A stretch of 64,000 nt of DNA from Cryptomeria japonica (GCF_030272615.1 NC_081410.1:191475619-191539618); one strand, 5' to 3'; counted from the stretch's first letter, positions 31,854-46,300 are shown. Program-made: numbers and translations. The notes: a model not told the origin generated them from the letters alone.

Positions 31854-34360
31854 TCACTGAGACGTGTGCTGAGGTGGCACCACTTCAAGGACATTCACTC
31901 CATCGGTACCTTGATTAGCCAGCCTGTTTGCGAGACCATTTGCCTCTCTATAAGTGTGATTGATAGTGAAATTTGGAATGGATGGAATGATTGCCAGTGC
32001 ACAATCTAATAGGCTTTTTAACTTCCAATTAGGAGTATCTTTTGGTCTTAATGCAGTGATGACTATTGCCGAGTCACCTTGAATATTGACATTTTCAATG
32101 CCCAAGGATTTGCATATCAATAGTCTTTCTATTAATCCATGAAACTCTGTGACATTATTAGTAGCTTGTCCAAGACAAACAACTTTGGAGGCAACAACCT
32201 TGCATTCCCAGTCATGGATAATACAACTTGCTTCAGACACTCTTGGGTTACCCCAGGAGGCGCCATCAAAGTTGAGTTTATACCATCCTGGCATCGGGGC
32301 CTCCCAAACACAATTTCTTCTTTTATCCAGCTTACCCTTGGAGGAATTCCCATAAAAAGGAGGAATCTTGAGGCCCTGCCAATTTTTCCTCATTTGATTG
32401 TCCCATTCTGAGAACTTGCAGTCTTTTCTGACAAATTTCATATTTCTATTGTTTACAACTTCTATAATGGCCACCTCAATTTTGATGAGGAGTCTGTTTG
32501 AGTCTAGTTCCTTGTCTTTGAAGATTCTTCTGTTTCTCTCTTTCCATAGTTCCCAGATCACGATAGAAGGATTGCTTATCCATAGGATGCCAAACAAACT
32601 ATATTTTTTGATGATTGACCACCCTTTGAACTAAGTCATGATCTTTGAAGGTAATGCAGTTGACCATTCTCGCTTATTTAGGAGCCATCTCCAACACAGT
32701 TGAGCATAAGGGCATGCGAGGAGGAGGTGGTCATACCCTTCTTCATCAAGTTTGCATAGAACACACCTAGAAGGGCCCGAGAAGCCAATTTTCCTAAAAT
32801 GCTCTGCTGTGAGAATTCTACCTTGAATAGCTGCCCATGCAAAAGCACTTGCTTTTGGCAAGGAAGGCTTATCCCAACGTAGAGTGTGAGGGATGTCAAC
32901 TTTGTTTTGCAAAGCTTCTTTGTATATCATCTGGAAACCCTCCTTGGAATTATACTGGCCATTCTTGGATTTGGCCCAAATGATCTTATCACCGCCTTCC
33001 CTAAAGATCAGAGATCTGACATCCAAAATATTCTTCAACCTCTCCCAATCCGGCTTATTCATATGATTTGAAAAGTCTTTTCAGCACACAATCGAATCTA
33101 GAAGCATCATAAGAATTAAGTCTTTCCAGCTCCATCCCAAAGACAATTGAGAGTCATCCAATGTTACATAGCATCTAATAGTTTCGCCCCAGTTCTTAAT
33201 GAAAAAGTCCTTGAATGAGCTAGTATCCATTAAATTATCTAATGGGGGGAAGCCACCCCACGAGTCTTCCTTCAAAAATTTCCCATGAAATGTGTTTGAG
33301 AAGAACTTTCTGCTTTCCAACATGAAGTTCCATATTCTGGAGCCTTTAGAAAGATTGGATATTCCGAAGATGCCTACTCTATCATCAACATTTAAGTACT
33401 TGGCTTGTATGATCTTAACCCATTTTAGATTCGGTTGTGAGTATACCTTCCATGTTAGTTTTTCTCCCAAAGCCATATTTTGCCAAATCAGATTTCTAAT
33501 GCCTACCCCTCTGTCCTGTTTGGATCTGCAGATCTTCTCCCATGAGATGAGGGCAATTTTCTTATTCTCAGAGACCCCTTGCCAATAGCATTTCCTCATG
33601 ATTTGAGTGATCTTTCTGTTAGTACCAATTGACAGGGACATACAAGAAAGCATGAATATTGGGAAGGACGATAGAACCGATTTGAGCACAACCATCCTCC
33701 TAGCCCAAGAAAGCCATTTTCCTTTCCATGAGGATAATCATCTCTCCATTTTTTCATTTATAGGATCCCATAATTTGGAATTTCGGATGCCTTTATCAAT
33801 GGGAATTCCTAAGTATGTGCATGGAAGTTTACCAATTTTAAACCTTAGAAGATCAGTGATCTCTACTTCCTTTCTTGGGTCTATGTTAAAAAAGAAGATT
33901 TCAGATTTTTCATTACTCACCTCTTGGCCTCATGCTTTTTGATACTGATTGAGGATCCTTTTGAATTCCTTAGCCTCTTTTTTGTATCCCAAGCCCATCA
34001 GTAGGGTGTCATCAGCAAAATGTTGATGAGTGCAGGCCTCCACCCCATTTGCCACCTAGATGCCTACTATCTTGCTCAATCTTTTAGATTTATGATGCCT
34101 CTGCCCAAAGCCTCTGCCATGATTATGAATAAGAATGGGGAGAGGGGATCCCCTTGTCTTAGACCTCTAGAGGGTTCAAAGAAACCTTCTGGAGATCCAT
34201 TTACTAACACTGAGAACCTAGGTGTGGAGATGCAAAAGAAGATCCAGTTTATCCTCCTCTTGTTGAAGCCAAATGCCTCCAAATGCCTCCATGCATTTAC
34301 TCCCATGTTTCCAATTATAGAGCATTCTCTTTGTAAATGGCTTCAAATATTAGTTTAGAA
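31854..34360 (-). pseudogene. 5'-truncated LINE: reverse transcriptase, zf-RVT and RNase H
   Basis: From right to left on the minus strand: RT palm with [20 protein letters not shown] (34100-34200) and FADDTLLMG (about 34000, the catalytic ADD), then KLPCTYLGIPI and the thumb (33081-33920). Next is the zinc-binding RT-associated domain with CVLCKLDEEGYDHLLLACP (32631-33062). Last is a C-terminal RNase H with NFDGASWGNP, GDSAIVITAL and REANGLANRLAN (31854-32597). This order is typical of plant L1-type LINEs. ORF1, endonuclease and the RT fingers are missing, as expected from incomplete reverse transcription. Stops (for example near 33737) and frameshifts are present. No clear poly-A tail was seen. 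Confidence 0.88.
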
Positions 34361-34732
34361 TCTCCTATCTCCAAATCTTTCCATTTATTGGCTTGAATTG
34401 TTTTGTTTTTCATCATCCATGGCCTACTTTAAGCTAGATTATTAGTAGGCTAGTCAAAATCCTCATTGTAGCCTAGTATGACCAATTTCTTTAGGTTTTT
34501 GAAAATATCTCCCAGCCTGGTTCAACTTCATCTTTTGTGGAGACCATGGAGAGTCCTTTTGTCAAGGGTTTTGTTTTGTGTGTTGTGGTTTTTACTTTTT
34601 AGAATTTCAGAGCTCAATTTTGTATGCATTAAAATAATATATAATTATCTATAAGCAGATTGAAAAAAAGAAGGTTAGGAACTTAGGTTGATTAATGCAG
34701 ATAAGTTGCCTAAGTAAGATGATTGTTTGCAG

Positions 34733-34913
34733 ATATCAGTTGGAAGTACTTCAAAAAGCCTTGGAAAAGAATACGCTTGTTTATTTGGAAACAGGATGTG
34801 GTAAGACATTAATTGCTGTGCTTCTTATTAAGGAAATTGGTAATCAGATGAGAGCACAAAAAGAAAAAGGAATTATAATTTTTCTTGCACCCACTGTTCA
34901 GTTGGTTGTCCAG
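34733..34913 (+). CDS. DCL3: DCL3 exon A: helicase motif I
   Basis: Acceptor 'tttgcag', donor 'gtactc'. Encodes [19 protein letters not shown], then the Walker A ETGCGKT, ending in APTVQLVVQ. The frame is also open upstream to an ATG at 34719 or 34695, so a start there cannot be excluded. More likely an upstream exon lies beyond the LINE. Confidence 0.9.
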
Positions 34914-37900
34914 GTACTCATCCATCATGATTCTTTCCTTATATAGGGCTTAATTGTTTGAAAAGAAAGAAGTCAAGCCTTATATTGTTTTCAATGCACA
35001 TTGCAGCAATACGAAGTTATTGAAATAAATATTGATATGAAAGTAGCAAAGTACTATGGGGCCAAAGGTGTTGATGGCTGGAGTGCTCAAACCTGGAATG
35101 ATGAAATAAACAAACATGAGGTAATTTATTTGATTAATGGGACACTTTGTTGACACCATATTAAAGCTCTTTACCTTCACAGGCATAAGATGGTTAAGGC
35201 AAATGCTGTTGTATTCATCATGACTGACATTTTTCTTACTTTAGCTTCATTAAGATTTTTGTTAATTGTATGGGAATGGGCTTTGATTTCTTTCTTATTA
35301 TCATTTTTACCTCCAGTTCATACTTCTGGACAAAAATAGTCATTACTCTTAGTTCTAGCAGGCTATGAGACTTGGATGCAGGCTTTGTTTAAGAGCCTTG
35401 CACACATGAGAAATTTCATAAGGCTAGATGATGGACTTAGTCAGCCTTAGATTCAACATTTAATATTGATTTTAAATCTTTCAGTCACTGCCTATAGCTT
35501 TGCTACTAATTTTCTATATTTGTTGTTGCTTATATTGTTATTTGGACGAGTAAGGTTTACATGATTTTTTGTCCTTAGTAGGCTATCTTATCTTCTCCTG
35601 TTGTTTTCATCTCAATAGTTTTTGATTTGATTTGTCAATCTTTATGAACTGTTGGCGTTCTTTTGGTTCTCTTCTTTTGAAAACAAATTAATTGGGATCT
35701 AAATATCTCCTGTAATTTTACAAACTGTGTTGCAGGTTCTTGTAATGACACCTCAGATTCTTCTTGATGTTTTGAGACATGGTTTTTTGCAATTAAAAAT
35801 GGTTAAGCTAATTATTTTTGATGAGTGTCATCATACTCAGGGAAATCATCCCTATGCAAAAATTATGAAAGTAAGTGCAATCCTTCTATTTTTGTTTATG
35901 CAGAGATATGAATTGTTTAGTTATTGAACCTTATAAAGATTTATAATATGATTTGAGCGTAGGATTCATTTTTACTTTACTTATCAAAGTACTAATTACA
36001 TGTTATTGTTGTGATGTAGGAGTTTTATCAAACATCGCAACTTAGACCAAAAATATTTGGAATGACGGCATCACCAGTTATAAAAAAAGGTTAGAATGGT
36101 CTGCAGATGTGCTATAACATTATATTCTTTTGAATATTCCCCCATACCTTAGGCATTTAATAAAGAACTTCAAGTTGAGATATCCATTGTATGAAAAATT
36201 AATTGCTTATTTGATTGTTTGTCTTTGAAATTAGTACAAGAGTTATTAGCATGCAAATACTTTATCAAGTTTGTATGGTTACCTTGGAGAGCTACATGAA
36301 TTGTCTCGTCCATTTCTAATCCTGGAATTTTTTTTATTGAACAATTTAAAATCTATTTTATGTATCAGTTTTGTGTTTGTATGTTTCTTGTCACTCAAGC
36401 TTGGCTCCAAAATTTGAAGGAGAAACTGATCTGACAGTGTTTTTGTCCATGTTTCTGTGCTTTTTGTTTTTTTAACTTACTGCAAATTCACATCATAAAT
36501 TTGTAGCTTCACTACAATTATATGAGACTGAAGTGTAGTTTGCATCATTATGAAAAATCATATCAGGTGTCTCTTCAAGCCATGATTGCATGGATCAAAT
36601 AGCTCAACTAGAAGGCATTTTGGATTCACAGGTATTTTGGGATCAATTTTGTTGTTCAAGGTAAGTAATAGTTGTTGCTTCCTTTTAACATCATTCACGT
36701 GTCAAAGCAGGTGTATGCCCTGGAGGATAGGAGGGAGCTAGAAAGATTTGTTCCTACTCCAAGTCACAAGACAATATACTATAGTCCATCTTGTTTTAAC
36801 TATGAAACTGTGAAAGTGAAGCTAACGAAGCTTTGTGAGAAGGTAGAATTTTCTTTTACTTTTACGAGATTGATTTTAAAGTCTCGTTTCTTTTTTTCAA
36901 GTTTCATTAGTTAACTAGTATATAAAATATATCAGTGAATCATTAATGAGGTGTTGTAATGCCAACAGTATGAAATTTTCCAAGAAAGTAAAGACAACAC
37001 TTTGCTGTCTAAGTTCAAGGACTACGAAGAATTTATAGTTAACTCGAGGAAGGAAATTCAGAGCATACACAGAAACATTGAATACTGTCTAGAGAATCTC
37101 GGCTTGTATTGTGCTTATAAGGTATGGACTAGTCTTGCACCTTTAAGAAAATATTTAAACCTTCATGAATGGCTAATTGTAATAAATATCAGAGTTATGG
37201 ATTATTTTTCTCAATACAATTGTTGTTATGTGTATACATATGTATTCATCTACGTATATGTTTGTGTATACCTGTTTGGCCAGAAAAGAGTTATATATTG
37301 ACATTGCCAACAAGGTAAGAGTTAAGACAAATACATACTATTAGCAAAAATAAAATAAAATTCAGGGTTACAACTCAAGATTTTGAAAATACAAATTGTT
37401 AACTTTTGTTTGCATTTTTGAAAATACAAATTGTTAACTTTTGTTTACATCTCAAAATTGCCCACATTAACTGTGCATTAGCTTTCTGTTCTTTGGCAAC
37501 TTTGAAAAATAACCCTTGATATATAGTGGCATTGAACGTGTTTACCATGACTAAAGATTGATTGGTTCCATCTATTGGATTGGTCCCTCTAATAAAGTTC
37601 AAGTTTTACAGAAGATCCTTGAGGTTTGGCTGAGCCTTTTGACTATGGTTCAGACACTGATGCTTTCCAAAAGCTGGGAGATATAAACCAAAGGATTTTC
37701 TACCTTTACATCCTATGCCACTAGAAGCATCATTTGAAGAACATTGATTCAAGTTTTTTAGGTATGTGAAAACACTGTACCCAAAAAGAAGAAGCACTGG
37801 TAAAATTGGAGGTGGCAGTTGAGGCAAGAAGGTAGCTGGAGAAGAAAGAGGGTATACTAGAGAAAAAAGCTCTTTATGTTTTTAACAAGTAATTATATCT

Positions 37901-40249
37901 TATTATGACAATGATGTAGGATGTGAATGGTTGTGTCCAGTGGGTTTTGAATCTTTGATGACATGGAATTGTTAGTAGAAGTTAGAACATTATTAAATGA
38001 GAGTAATACATCTTATTTGAATATTCTGATGCCTCTAATTTTTTTTTTATTATATGTCTTATGGATATTTATATTGTAATGTACAAATCTGTTTTCTCTT
38101 TGCTGGAAAACTTAAGGTTTGCATGTTAACAATTGTCATGCGAGTTACTGAATTCTCATGCTATGAGACAGGGTTCATGAAGAAAATGAACCAAGTCTTT
38201 CTTTTTACTCTTTACATTTGCTTCAATGGCTGAGCTTTTCAATACTAAAACAATGGTGTACACTCTACATTTCCTAGGATTATGAGGAAATGATCATTCA
38301 CTTTTTGTATATTATATTACAGTTTTTTGTTTTACTGTTTGTCTTTGAAGGCTGTTCAAGTGTTTATGGAAAGATGCAAGTCTGAGATCAATTTTGAAAT
38401 CGAGGTTGAAGAGTTGCATGGCATCAAAAGAACAAAAAATATTTTTTTACAGGAGACATTGCAGACCTTAAAGCAGTTTCTTCCAAATGGTATGTATGCT
38501 TATAACATATATACACGTAACTTGTGATTCAAAAACAATGTGCTGTAAAAAAAAATATTAAGATAAAAGCAAGAATGTTGAAATTCTGCAATTATAACAT
38601 AGTTGGGTATTAAAAAATTATCCAAGTACAGTTGATTGATGCTTACACTGTTTTCACTTATTTTCCCTACACAAGTGTAGTATAATATTCCCCTACTATA
38701 TTTGATATTGTCCTATATATATTTCAAAGATAACTTTTAAATAATGGTGGTGTTAGGGACCTGTTGAAATTACCTTTTTTCTGATTTCATACAAGCTTCA
38801 TTTTGATAGTTATAATTTAAAGAGAGCCAACGTCAGGAATTTATATGTTGGGATATACTGCTGCTAGGAATGGAGAATTTTTACAGCATGCAAGGAGTTA
38901 GAGAGGGTCTTCTGACTCATAAAGTATATATGTTTATCCGGTCCCTTCTATTAAATAGGTGGGATTCATCTGGCATAACCAAACAGTATTTCCATGTTTC
39001 TTTTTGGTTCAAGCAAAAAATGACTGTTCTGAGTTGTGCAGGAAATTAAAGGAAATGCATTGTATTGTATTTGTTGAAAGAGTGATAGCAGCAGTTGTTA
39101 TCTCGAGTTTGATCAATGAACTTGATTGTCTATCAAATATTAGTAGTGAATATCTGGCCAGTGGAAATGGTTTGCTAGAAACGAGTCGAAACAAACAGCA
39201 AAGCACTCTTGATCAATTTTGTTTGGGCAAGGTTGGCTTATAGATTTTCAAATGAATAATCAACATGGCATACTCATGGACAAGCTCAGTTATTTTATAA
39301 CTGGTGGTTTGTATTGTACTGTCTAATGATTATGTTTATGCAGGTGAATGTGTTGGTCACCACTAATGTTACAGAAGAGGGCATTGACGTCCAAGGTTGT
39401 AGCTGCATAATCCGATTTGATTTGCCAAATACAGTCCGCAGCTACATACAGTCTCGTGGTCGAGCTCGCAAACCTGAGTCAGAATATGTTGTACTTATTG
39501 AGAGGTATAACCATATGCCTTGATGCCTCTATTGGGAATTGTCAGATCCTTATTTTTTTCTGCTTTTGTCATTCATAAATTTTTATAGGTATAGGGTTTG
39601 TTCAATTTTTCCATTTTTGTGTTCTCATTGCCTTGCTTCATTTAAATTAATTATTCACAGCTGCAGTTCACTGATTTTGATTAGTGCTTGTATTGCAATC
39701 ACAGATTTACTCACATGGCAATTTTGTGGTATTTTGTGTTATGTCTTTGTCTAATGATCCTTCTCTTGCATGTTTCAATTAAGTTTATTGTCTTATAATT
39801 TTATGTTTTATTTCAATGGGTCCAAGATATTAAATTTTGTTGTTAAAAATTACAATTAAAACTTGTAAGTTTTTGGAGGGTCGACTCTCTAAGATTAAAC
39901 ATTACCTTTACAATGCACTATGTTATGTATGACCATATTCAAGCCTTTGCTAAATGTCTTGATAGGGTCTCCAAGATTACAACTTACTGTTGCAATGCAC
40001 TCTGTCATGACTGACTATGCAAGCCAGTATTGTACATTCATACTATATCCAAGCCAATATTGTACATTCATATTACATATAAGCCAGTATTGCATGTTCT
40101 TTTTTTAAAGAATGCATCTTATATCAGACCAAAGTTCATAATAGATACACTATGTTCCACAATGCTTCCAGGAGAGGGAGAGCAGGACAGCAGTCCAAGG
40201 GCCATTTTTTGGGAACAGTAAGGGGACTCATATATATGATATGTATGTC

Positions 40250-40308
<59 letters not shown>

Positions 40309-43300
40309 ATTATAACAGCTACAATATAACATGGCACCATTAGAATAATGTTGTGTGATGTCCCCATTTTTGGCCTAGATTTGTGGAGAAGAAATAATTT
40401 AATTAATTATATTAAGTTGTCCAAATTAATGTTTTCTGGCAACTTATATTTAATTATGTTATAAGTTGAGTATTTTAATTTTAATAAAGTGACTTTACCC
40501 GAGGACAAAAATAAATTAAAATAAAACACTAAAAAAAATTTAATATTTAAAAAGTGATTTTATAATCAAAATTACAGAAAGTTCCAGAAGGGTTTTAAAA
40601 TGAGGATTGTGAAACTCATTTGATAATTCTTGGTTATTTATTTGGTAAAACCCTCTTTAGGAGTTTGAGCTCTTGTTCAACCATTCAACCTAGGACAAAA
40701 ACCCTAAGGTGAATATTGGTTATGTGGATGAAAACTCAATCAATCCTTGGTGAATTCATACAAGGGTTCGCAGGTGTGCAAAAATATTGAAGATTGAATG
40801 AGATTATGCTGAAATTTGTTTGAATAATTCTTTTCTTTCTAGAAGACAAATTTATAGGTCTGCCAAATTTCCAAGTACAAATTATTTAAAATTGCAGACC
40901 AATAATAATTTTGTGAATTAGCGGTGTGTGTGTGAATGGTGCAAATGAGAAAAAAAGTGCAGTGTGCAATGGTGAATTAATCAAATATATTTATCTATTA
41001 ATAACCTAGCGTACCATCTAGAGGCACCTAGGGTACCATACTTGTTGAAGAGGGTCAAAGGCCTTTCCTAGACTCTATCTATATGAACTACAACACCTTT
41101 AAGGTGTTCCACACGATGTTGTGGAGGCAATCAAGTTGATATGGCAATTTGGAAGAATTTAAGTTTGTTCAAACTTGATGCTACCTGATTTAAATGTTTA
41201 AAGACTTTTAGGACCTGCTGTGCATTTCGCACATACACCCCTGCTTCATAGGGGACCCTCGTGCCTTCATTCTGCCTGAAAATAGAGAGAGAAAGCTCTA
41301 TAGGTTAGATCGCAAGCCTTTTTTTTACCGAAGAGCTTTGTAATGTCCCCTTTTCCGCTCTAGTTGGTTTTGGGGACTGTTGGCCAATTCCAAGACCCAT
41401 TGGTCAATCAGAGGTAGAAATTAGGGTTTCCTATTTTCTAGGAGGATGCTTTGGCAATTTTGGTGGCTTGCATGTTGGAATTTTATAGTTCTGATTCTGG
41501 ATTCCTTCTGGGTTTTCAGAAAGATTCGCAATGAGGTTACATGCATAGCAAGCAATTGAGTTTGACCGACTTACTATTTTTAGTAATTGGTGGCGGAAGT
41601 AGCTAATTTCTCTAGGTTTTTTGGGGTTTTCTAAGAGCTTCGCAATGGTATAACATGCAAATCAATTTGAAGACCTTTTTTGGACTTACTATATTTAGTA
41701 AGTACGACAACTACTCAGATTGGGGTTAAAATCACTTTGAAAACACTTACTATTTTTAGCAGTTTTTAGCAGTATGCTATTTATAGTAAGTACTATTTTT
41801 AGCAATGCTATTTATGGCAAGGGTTTTGCAACTCAGCTTAGTGGCTATTTCTGGCAATATTATTTTTGGCGAGATCCTGTGTTCGAACTCAGATGACTAA
41901 TTTTTGCAATGCAGTTTAGTACCTTGGCCTTAGCTCATTTTGGCATTATTCAGTATTTGGAAGAAGCATTTTTTAATACTTTATTATTCCCCGTGGCCTA
42001 GGCGTAATTTGTATTATGACTTCAAGGGGTCAACATGGTGTTTTTTAATTAAAATATAACTTAAGGCAAGTGGATGATTTTCTAAGTAAGATTGCCTAAG
42101 TTATACTATTATTTAAAAGTCATTGTTGAGCACTCACTATTCACATTATAGGCAATTCTAATAAGATGACCCTGCTATGATCTTGGACAACTTAGAGAAG
42201 GGAAATGTTATTTTTATCCTAAGTCAATTTGGCAAAATATTCCACCTTCATATTGAGATGCCAAAGTGCAATTTCATCAATGTTATTTTATAAGCATTAT
42301 ATTTATCAAAAATGGCGATTAAGGGTGGATGTGAGTTGGGTGAATTATGCTAAGGAGGTGAAATGAAGTGCTATTGAATTTGGGCGCCATGTGAGTGGAA
42401 TTTGAATTTGAATTTGAGCCTCCAAAATCTATAAATAGAGTGTTGGCCTTCTCATTTGGGATCTTGAACTGTCAAAATGCATAGTGAAGCTTCGGGGAAC
42501 GCTTAACTCCTAGCCAATGCTTGATTTCTTGCTTGCGATACAACAACTAGCTGAGCCAGAGCCTGCTCTTCATCTTAGAGGAGTGGATTGAAGATAATGT
42601 TGCAGATTTCTGTATTGTTTTCAAAATTTTGGAAGTGTTTAGAGTGTCCAGGTTGCTATTCATGTGGTGCGCTGAAGTGCTTTTTTGTTCGTAAGTCTCA
42701 GTGTGTTATTCTCCTCGTTCTAGGTATTTCCTCTATCTCTTTGTTTGGTTTAGGCGATACATTTTGAGAGTTTATAGAGCTTAAATTGGCGTCTTGAATT
42801 TTAATTTAGCAAATCGCCCCCTTAGCTAGCCGTACCATGTGGCTGAGTGCTTTGGGATGCGTGCATAATGTATTTGGGGCATTTTTCTGTAGTTTGTTGT
42901 TCTAGGATTGATCGCCTACCTCCTAGGAGTCATCTGCTTTCAGTCTCATGTCATTCGGTTAAGATTTGAGAGAGTTGTGAGTGTTTTAGTGGGATATGGT
43001 GTTGTTGATTTGTGTGTTTTTAGCGTGCTGCGAGTTTATCAAATTTAGAGTTTTTTGAGTTTGGAGTGTTTTTCTTGTGTGGAGAGTCCCTTGTATCTTG
43101 TGGAGCCGAATGAGTAATATGTGTAGCCGTGTTCAGTGATTTATCTTTGTTGCAGACATGATAATTATTGTAATGCTGAATAGTAGTACTATCAGCAAGT
43201 TATATTTGGAATTGCTCTTCATTTCCCACTGAACAAGTGGAAGAGGCTGGCTTGCTGCCTATATCTTATTTTGTATTACTCTCCTCCCGCTGCATAAGCG

Positions 43301-46300
43301 GTAGAGTTGATTGTTAATTCATTCCCAGTCCTCCTGCTGGATAAGCGATTGAGTGATTGTTATTTCAGTTTCTTGGCTTGTCCTTGGCTGGTTTATCGCC
43401 AGGTGATTTCTTTAGTTTTCTGCCACCTGTTGTATAAGTGGAAGGGGCTAGCTTGCCGCCCAAGTATTGTAATATTTCTAGTTATTTGAAGCTAACGATC
43501 CCCTCAGCACCGTATGCTCTCACCTTCCCATATTGGGCACTTGGTGATTAGAAAGTGGAAGGGTTACAATTTCAGCATTATTGTATCTTGATTTCCTAAC
43601 CTTAATGAGTTCTTGTTGTGATTGTAGCTGGAAATAAATTGGAAAAAATTGCGGGGATATTACAAGTTCCCAAAATGTGGAGTGCCCATTCAATGACAAA
43701 GTCTAGGGTCGTGTCCAAGGCCACAACTTGCCATTTTCAAAATAAACCACGAGCTACATACATAGTCGAGAAAATTGAAAACAAAGATAACAGTTCAAAG
43801 TTTGGCTAAAAGGACCTGTGCAAGTGCTTTCGCCTCTGTAGAATGCCAATGAAATCCCTAAGGTCAATCCTTCAAAACGTTTTCGTTGCATTCAAATCCC
43901 GTCAAAAGTGTCGAAAACCACCCAAGCAAAATGCTGAAGGCAACCATGATAGTGTCTCACATTTTAAATCACTTAGGGGTCGAATAGTTTTTCCCCCACG
44001 CCTGTGTGATCGCCGAAAAATGCTTGCGTGAATAAGGAGAGGAGTTCGAACTTTTTATGTTACATCCTCTATGTGCAAGGTCGTGATCTTCACATAAAGC
44101 CTCCCAAGCCTGAAAAAATCTTGAGAGAGGCCAAATCGAATTCACTAGGCCAAGCAAATACAAAATTCGGGGTTTCAAAATAAAATACAAGAGCTTTGTA
44201 GAATAGAAAAGTGTCTTCCAAATGCCTTCAAAGGTTGAAATAAACCCCTTCATGGTGAAAAACGAGGAGTTCACACATTTTTCCTTAAGGCATCGATAAT
44301 ATTTTATTTTCCCCGACTTTGAAATCGCCTTGAATCATGCCTGTTAAAGCTGACAAAAGCCCTAAAATTTGCACAGAGATAATAGAGCCGAAACCCGAAT
44401 TTGAAAAGTGCGATATTGGCCAATGTTGAGGGTTGTGATATGAATTCGTTTTCTCCCAAACACCTTTCGAGCCAGAAAAATACCTAACGAAAGTATTAGG
44501 CTATGAAAGGTCGAAAACAAAAAGAACATCGTGTATTTTGTCCTTAAAATGCCAGTAAAAGCCCCACGCATATTAAAATTCAAAACAAAATCGAGCTTTC
44601 TTTTTTTTTATATGTCGCTTAATGGGGGCCAATAACATATTAAACCGAGGCACCATGAAGCAAATGAAGATTGAGGCGTCATTAGTGAATTAATGCAAAG
44701 TATCGAGCATTTTCTTTTTTGGCAAATGATCTTAAAATCACTGAATTCCCCCCCCCCCCCCCCCCTCTATTTGCCGATAGAAGTCTAAGAGTGAAATAAT
44801 AAAGTTTAGGCTTTACTAAAAAAGAAGTCAATTCACCCTCAAAAGGCTGGAAATTTCCCTAAAGGGCCAATAAAATACCAAGCGCCAAGGTTTGGTGAGT
44901 GAAAACAAGGGGGTACACAAGTCAGTTATTCTCAGCTACCTGATTGACCAAATTGATGTAGAACAATTGTAAGTAGCTGAGAAAATGGTTGAGAAGGTAG
45001 TTAGGAAGCTATTGGAAGTTACTAGGCATGGGTTAAAGCTGCCAAGCTTCTAGAAGGCAGATTGTAGCCATTGGATGTAGTCAATCTTGGTCCTTGATCT
45101 GAATTGTAAAATCTATAAAAGGCAGGCCTCTCTCATTGTAAGAGTTAGATTCTAGAGTTTCTAGATAGAATTTTTAGGAGTTAGAGGTTAGAATAGTTAG
45201 ATGCAATTTGCGGATTAGAAATAGCTATAGGTAGAATAGGACTGCTGAGCAGGAATTGTTGTAATGGTAGTTGAAGCAAATATATGAACATTGAAATATG
45301 GTGTTTGTTTATTTTTGTTTTCTTCTATTTGCATGGTTTCTTCTCATCTGATTAACTAGTTAAAGTTCAATGGTTTTACTAGTGAAGTGTGGGGGGTATT
45401 TGATGAGGTTTCTGGTTCATACCGTTGGGGGCCTGTTGATTGTAGGTCACCGTGTATGGTTAGTTTGAACCTTACTACTGTGCTTGGTTCAAGTATAGGT
45501 GTTTGCCTCAAGCTGCTCCAGAATTGGGTGCCTGGATGAATCCCCATAGTTTGAAAATCCATTTATCCTTTGGGGCTTGCACTGTTCTTGTTGATTTGTG
45601 AGGGTGTCTCTAGCAAAACAAGGATTAGTTTATGGAAATCTGTATACCTGCAGCACTAGCCATTACTACCATTGTCCTTAGGTCCTCTAAACCCTATTCC
45701 TTTTGCATTTATTTTACCAGTTTTGAGAATCGCAACATCGTTGGATGTAGGCCAGCTTGTTGTAAACGTAAGCCCCTTGTGTTACCAGCAAAACACATCA
45801 ACCGTTGAGTTATCCTGTAGTCAAGACCTGACATTTGGAACCTTTAGGTTGCCCCCTTTGATCATTCATAACAACATTAGGGATATCCTTATTCAAGAGA
45901 GTATAGGATACTCAACATTCTATTCTGTGTTGACTGGAAATAGTTGAAGTATGACTTTCACCGCATCAACAAGACCTTTTCTTGTAATAGCGCAATCGCA
46001 AAAGGATATTTTGAGCTAGCACAATAGGAAAATCTATAGTGCAACAATTCAAAAAGGCTGTCATACCACAATACCAAACTGCTATACCCTTTCATGGTCA
46101 TCCATACCATCTCAAGGGGCTGTACAACCTCAAGGTTGGTCAATATCTATGTTGAATATTATTTTGATTTCTATTTGGTCTCCAAAAAATTATCTTGAGA
46201 TCAAGAAAATTAATTTAATATTATTTCTACGAAATCCAATGACTATGCAATCTTTTTGTATTTTTTTCGATTGGTTGTGGCAAGTTGGCAACACATAAAT

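Larger units (their letters stand above)
41339..43664 (+). mobile_element. LTR-like block with MADS-type sites, TATA box and hairpin units
   Basis: Starts TGTAATGTCCCCTTTTC and may end ATATTACA at 43664, the same last bases as the Ty3 LTR at 16317 on its own strand. It contains six C(A/T)8G sites at 41574-41802, a TATA box at 42430 and four hairpin-like units at 43226-43445. No second LTR, primer site or matching target duplication was found. Confidence 0.45.

Noticed and set aside
34076-34358. Plus-strand frame opposite the LINE RT
   Set aside because: It is the shadow of the minus-strand RT motif, which is clearly the coding strand.
39049-39231. Acceptor 'tgtgcag' for DCL3 exon I
   Set aside because: It would enter in the wrong phase and hit a stop. 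The site at 39013 joins the exons in phase.
40254-40306. CRISPR-like or other spaced repeat
   Set aside because: A simple dinucleotide repeat. The other arrays lack uniform repeats with unique spacers and this is a plant genome.
40119-40367. Serine/leucine and arginine/glutamate repeat proteins at the microsatellite
   Set aside because: They are translations of (AG)n.
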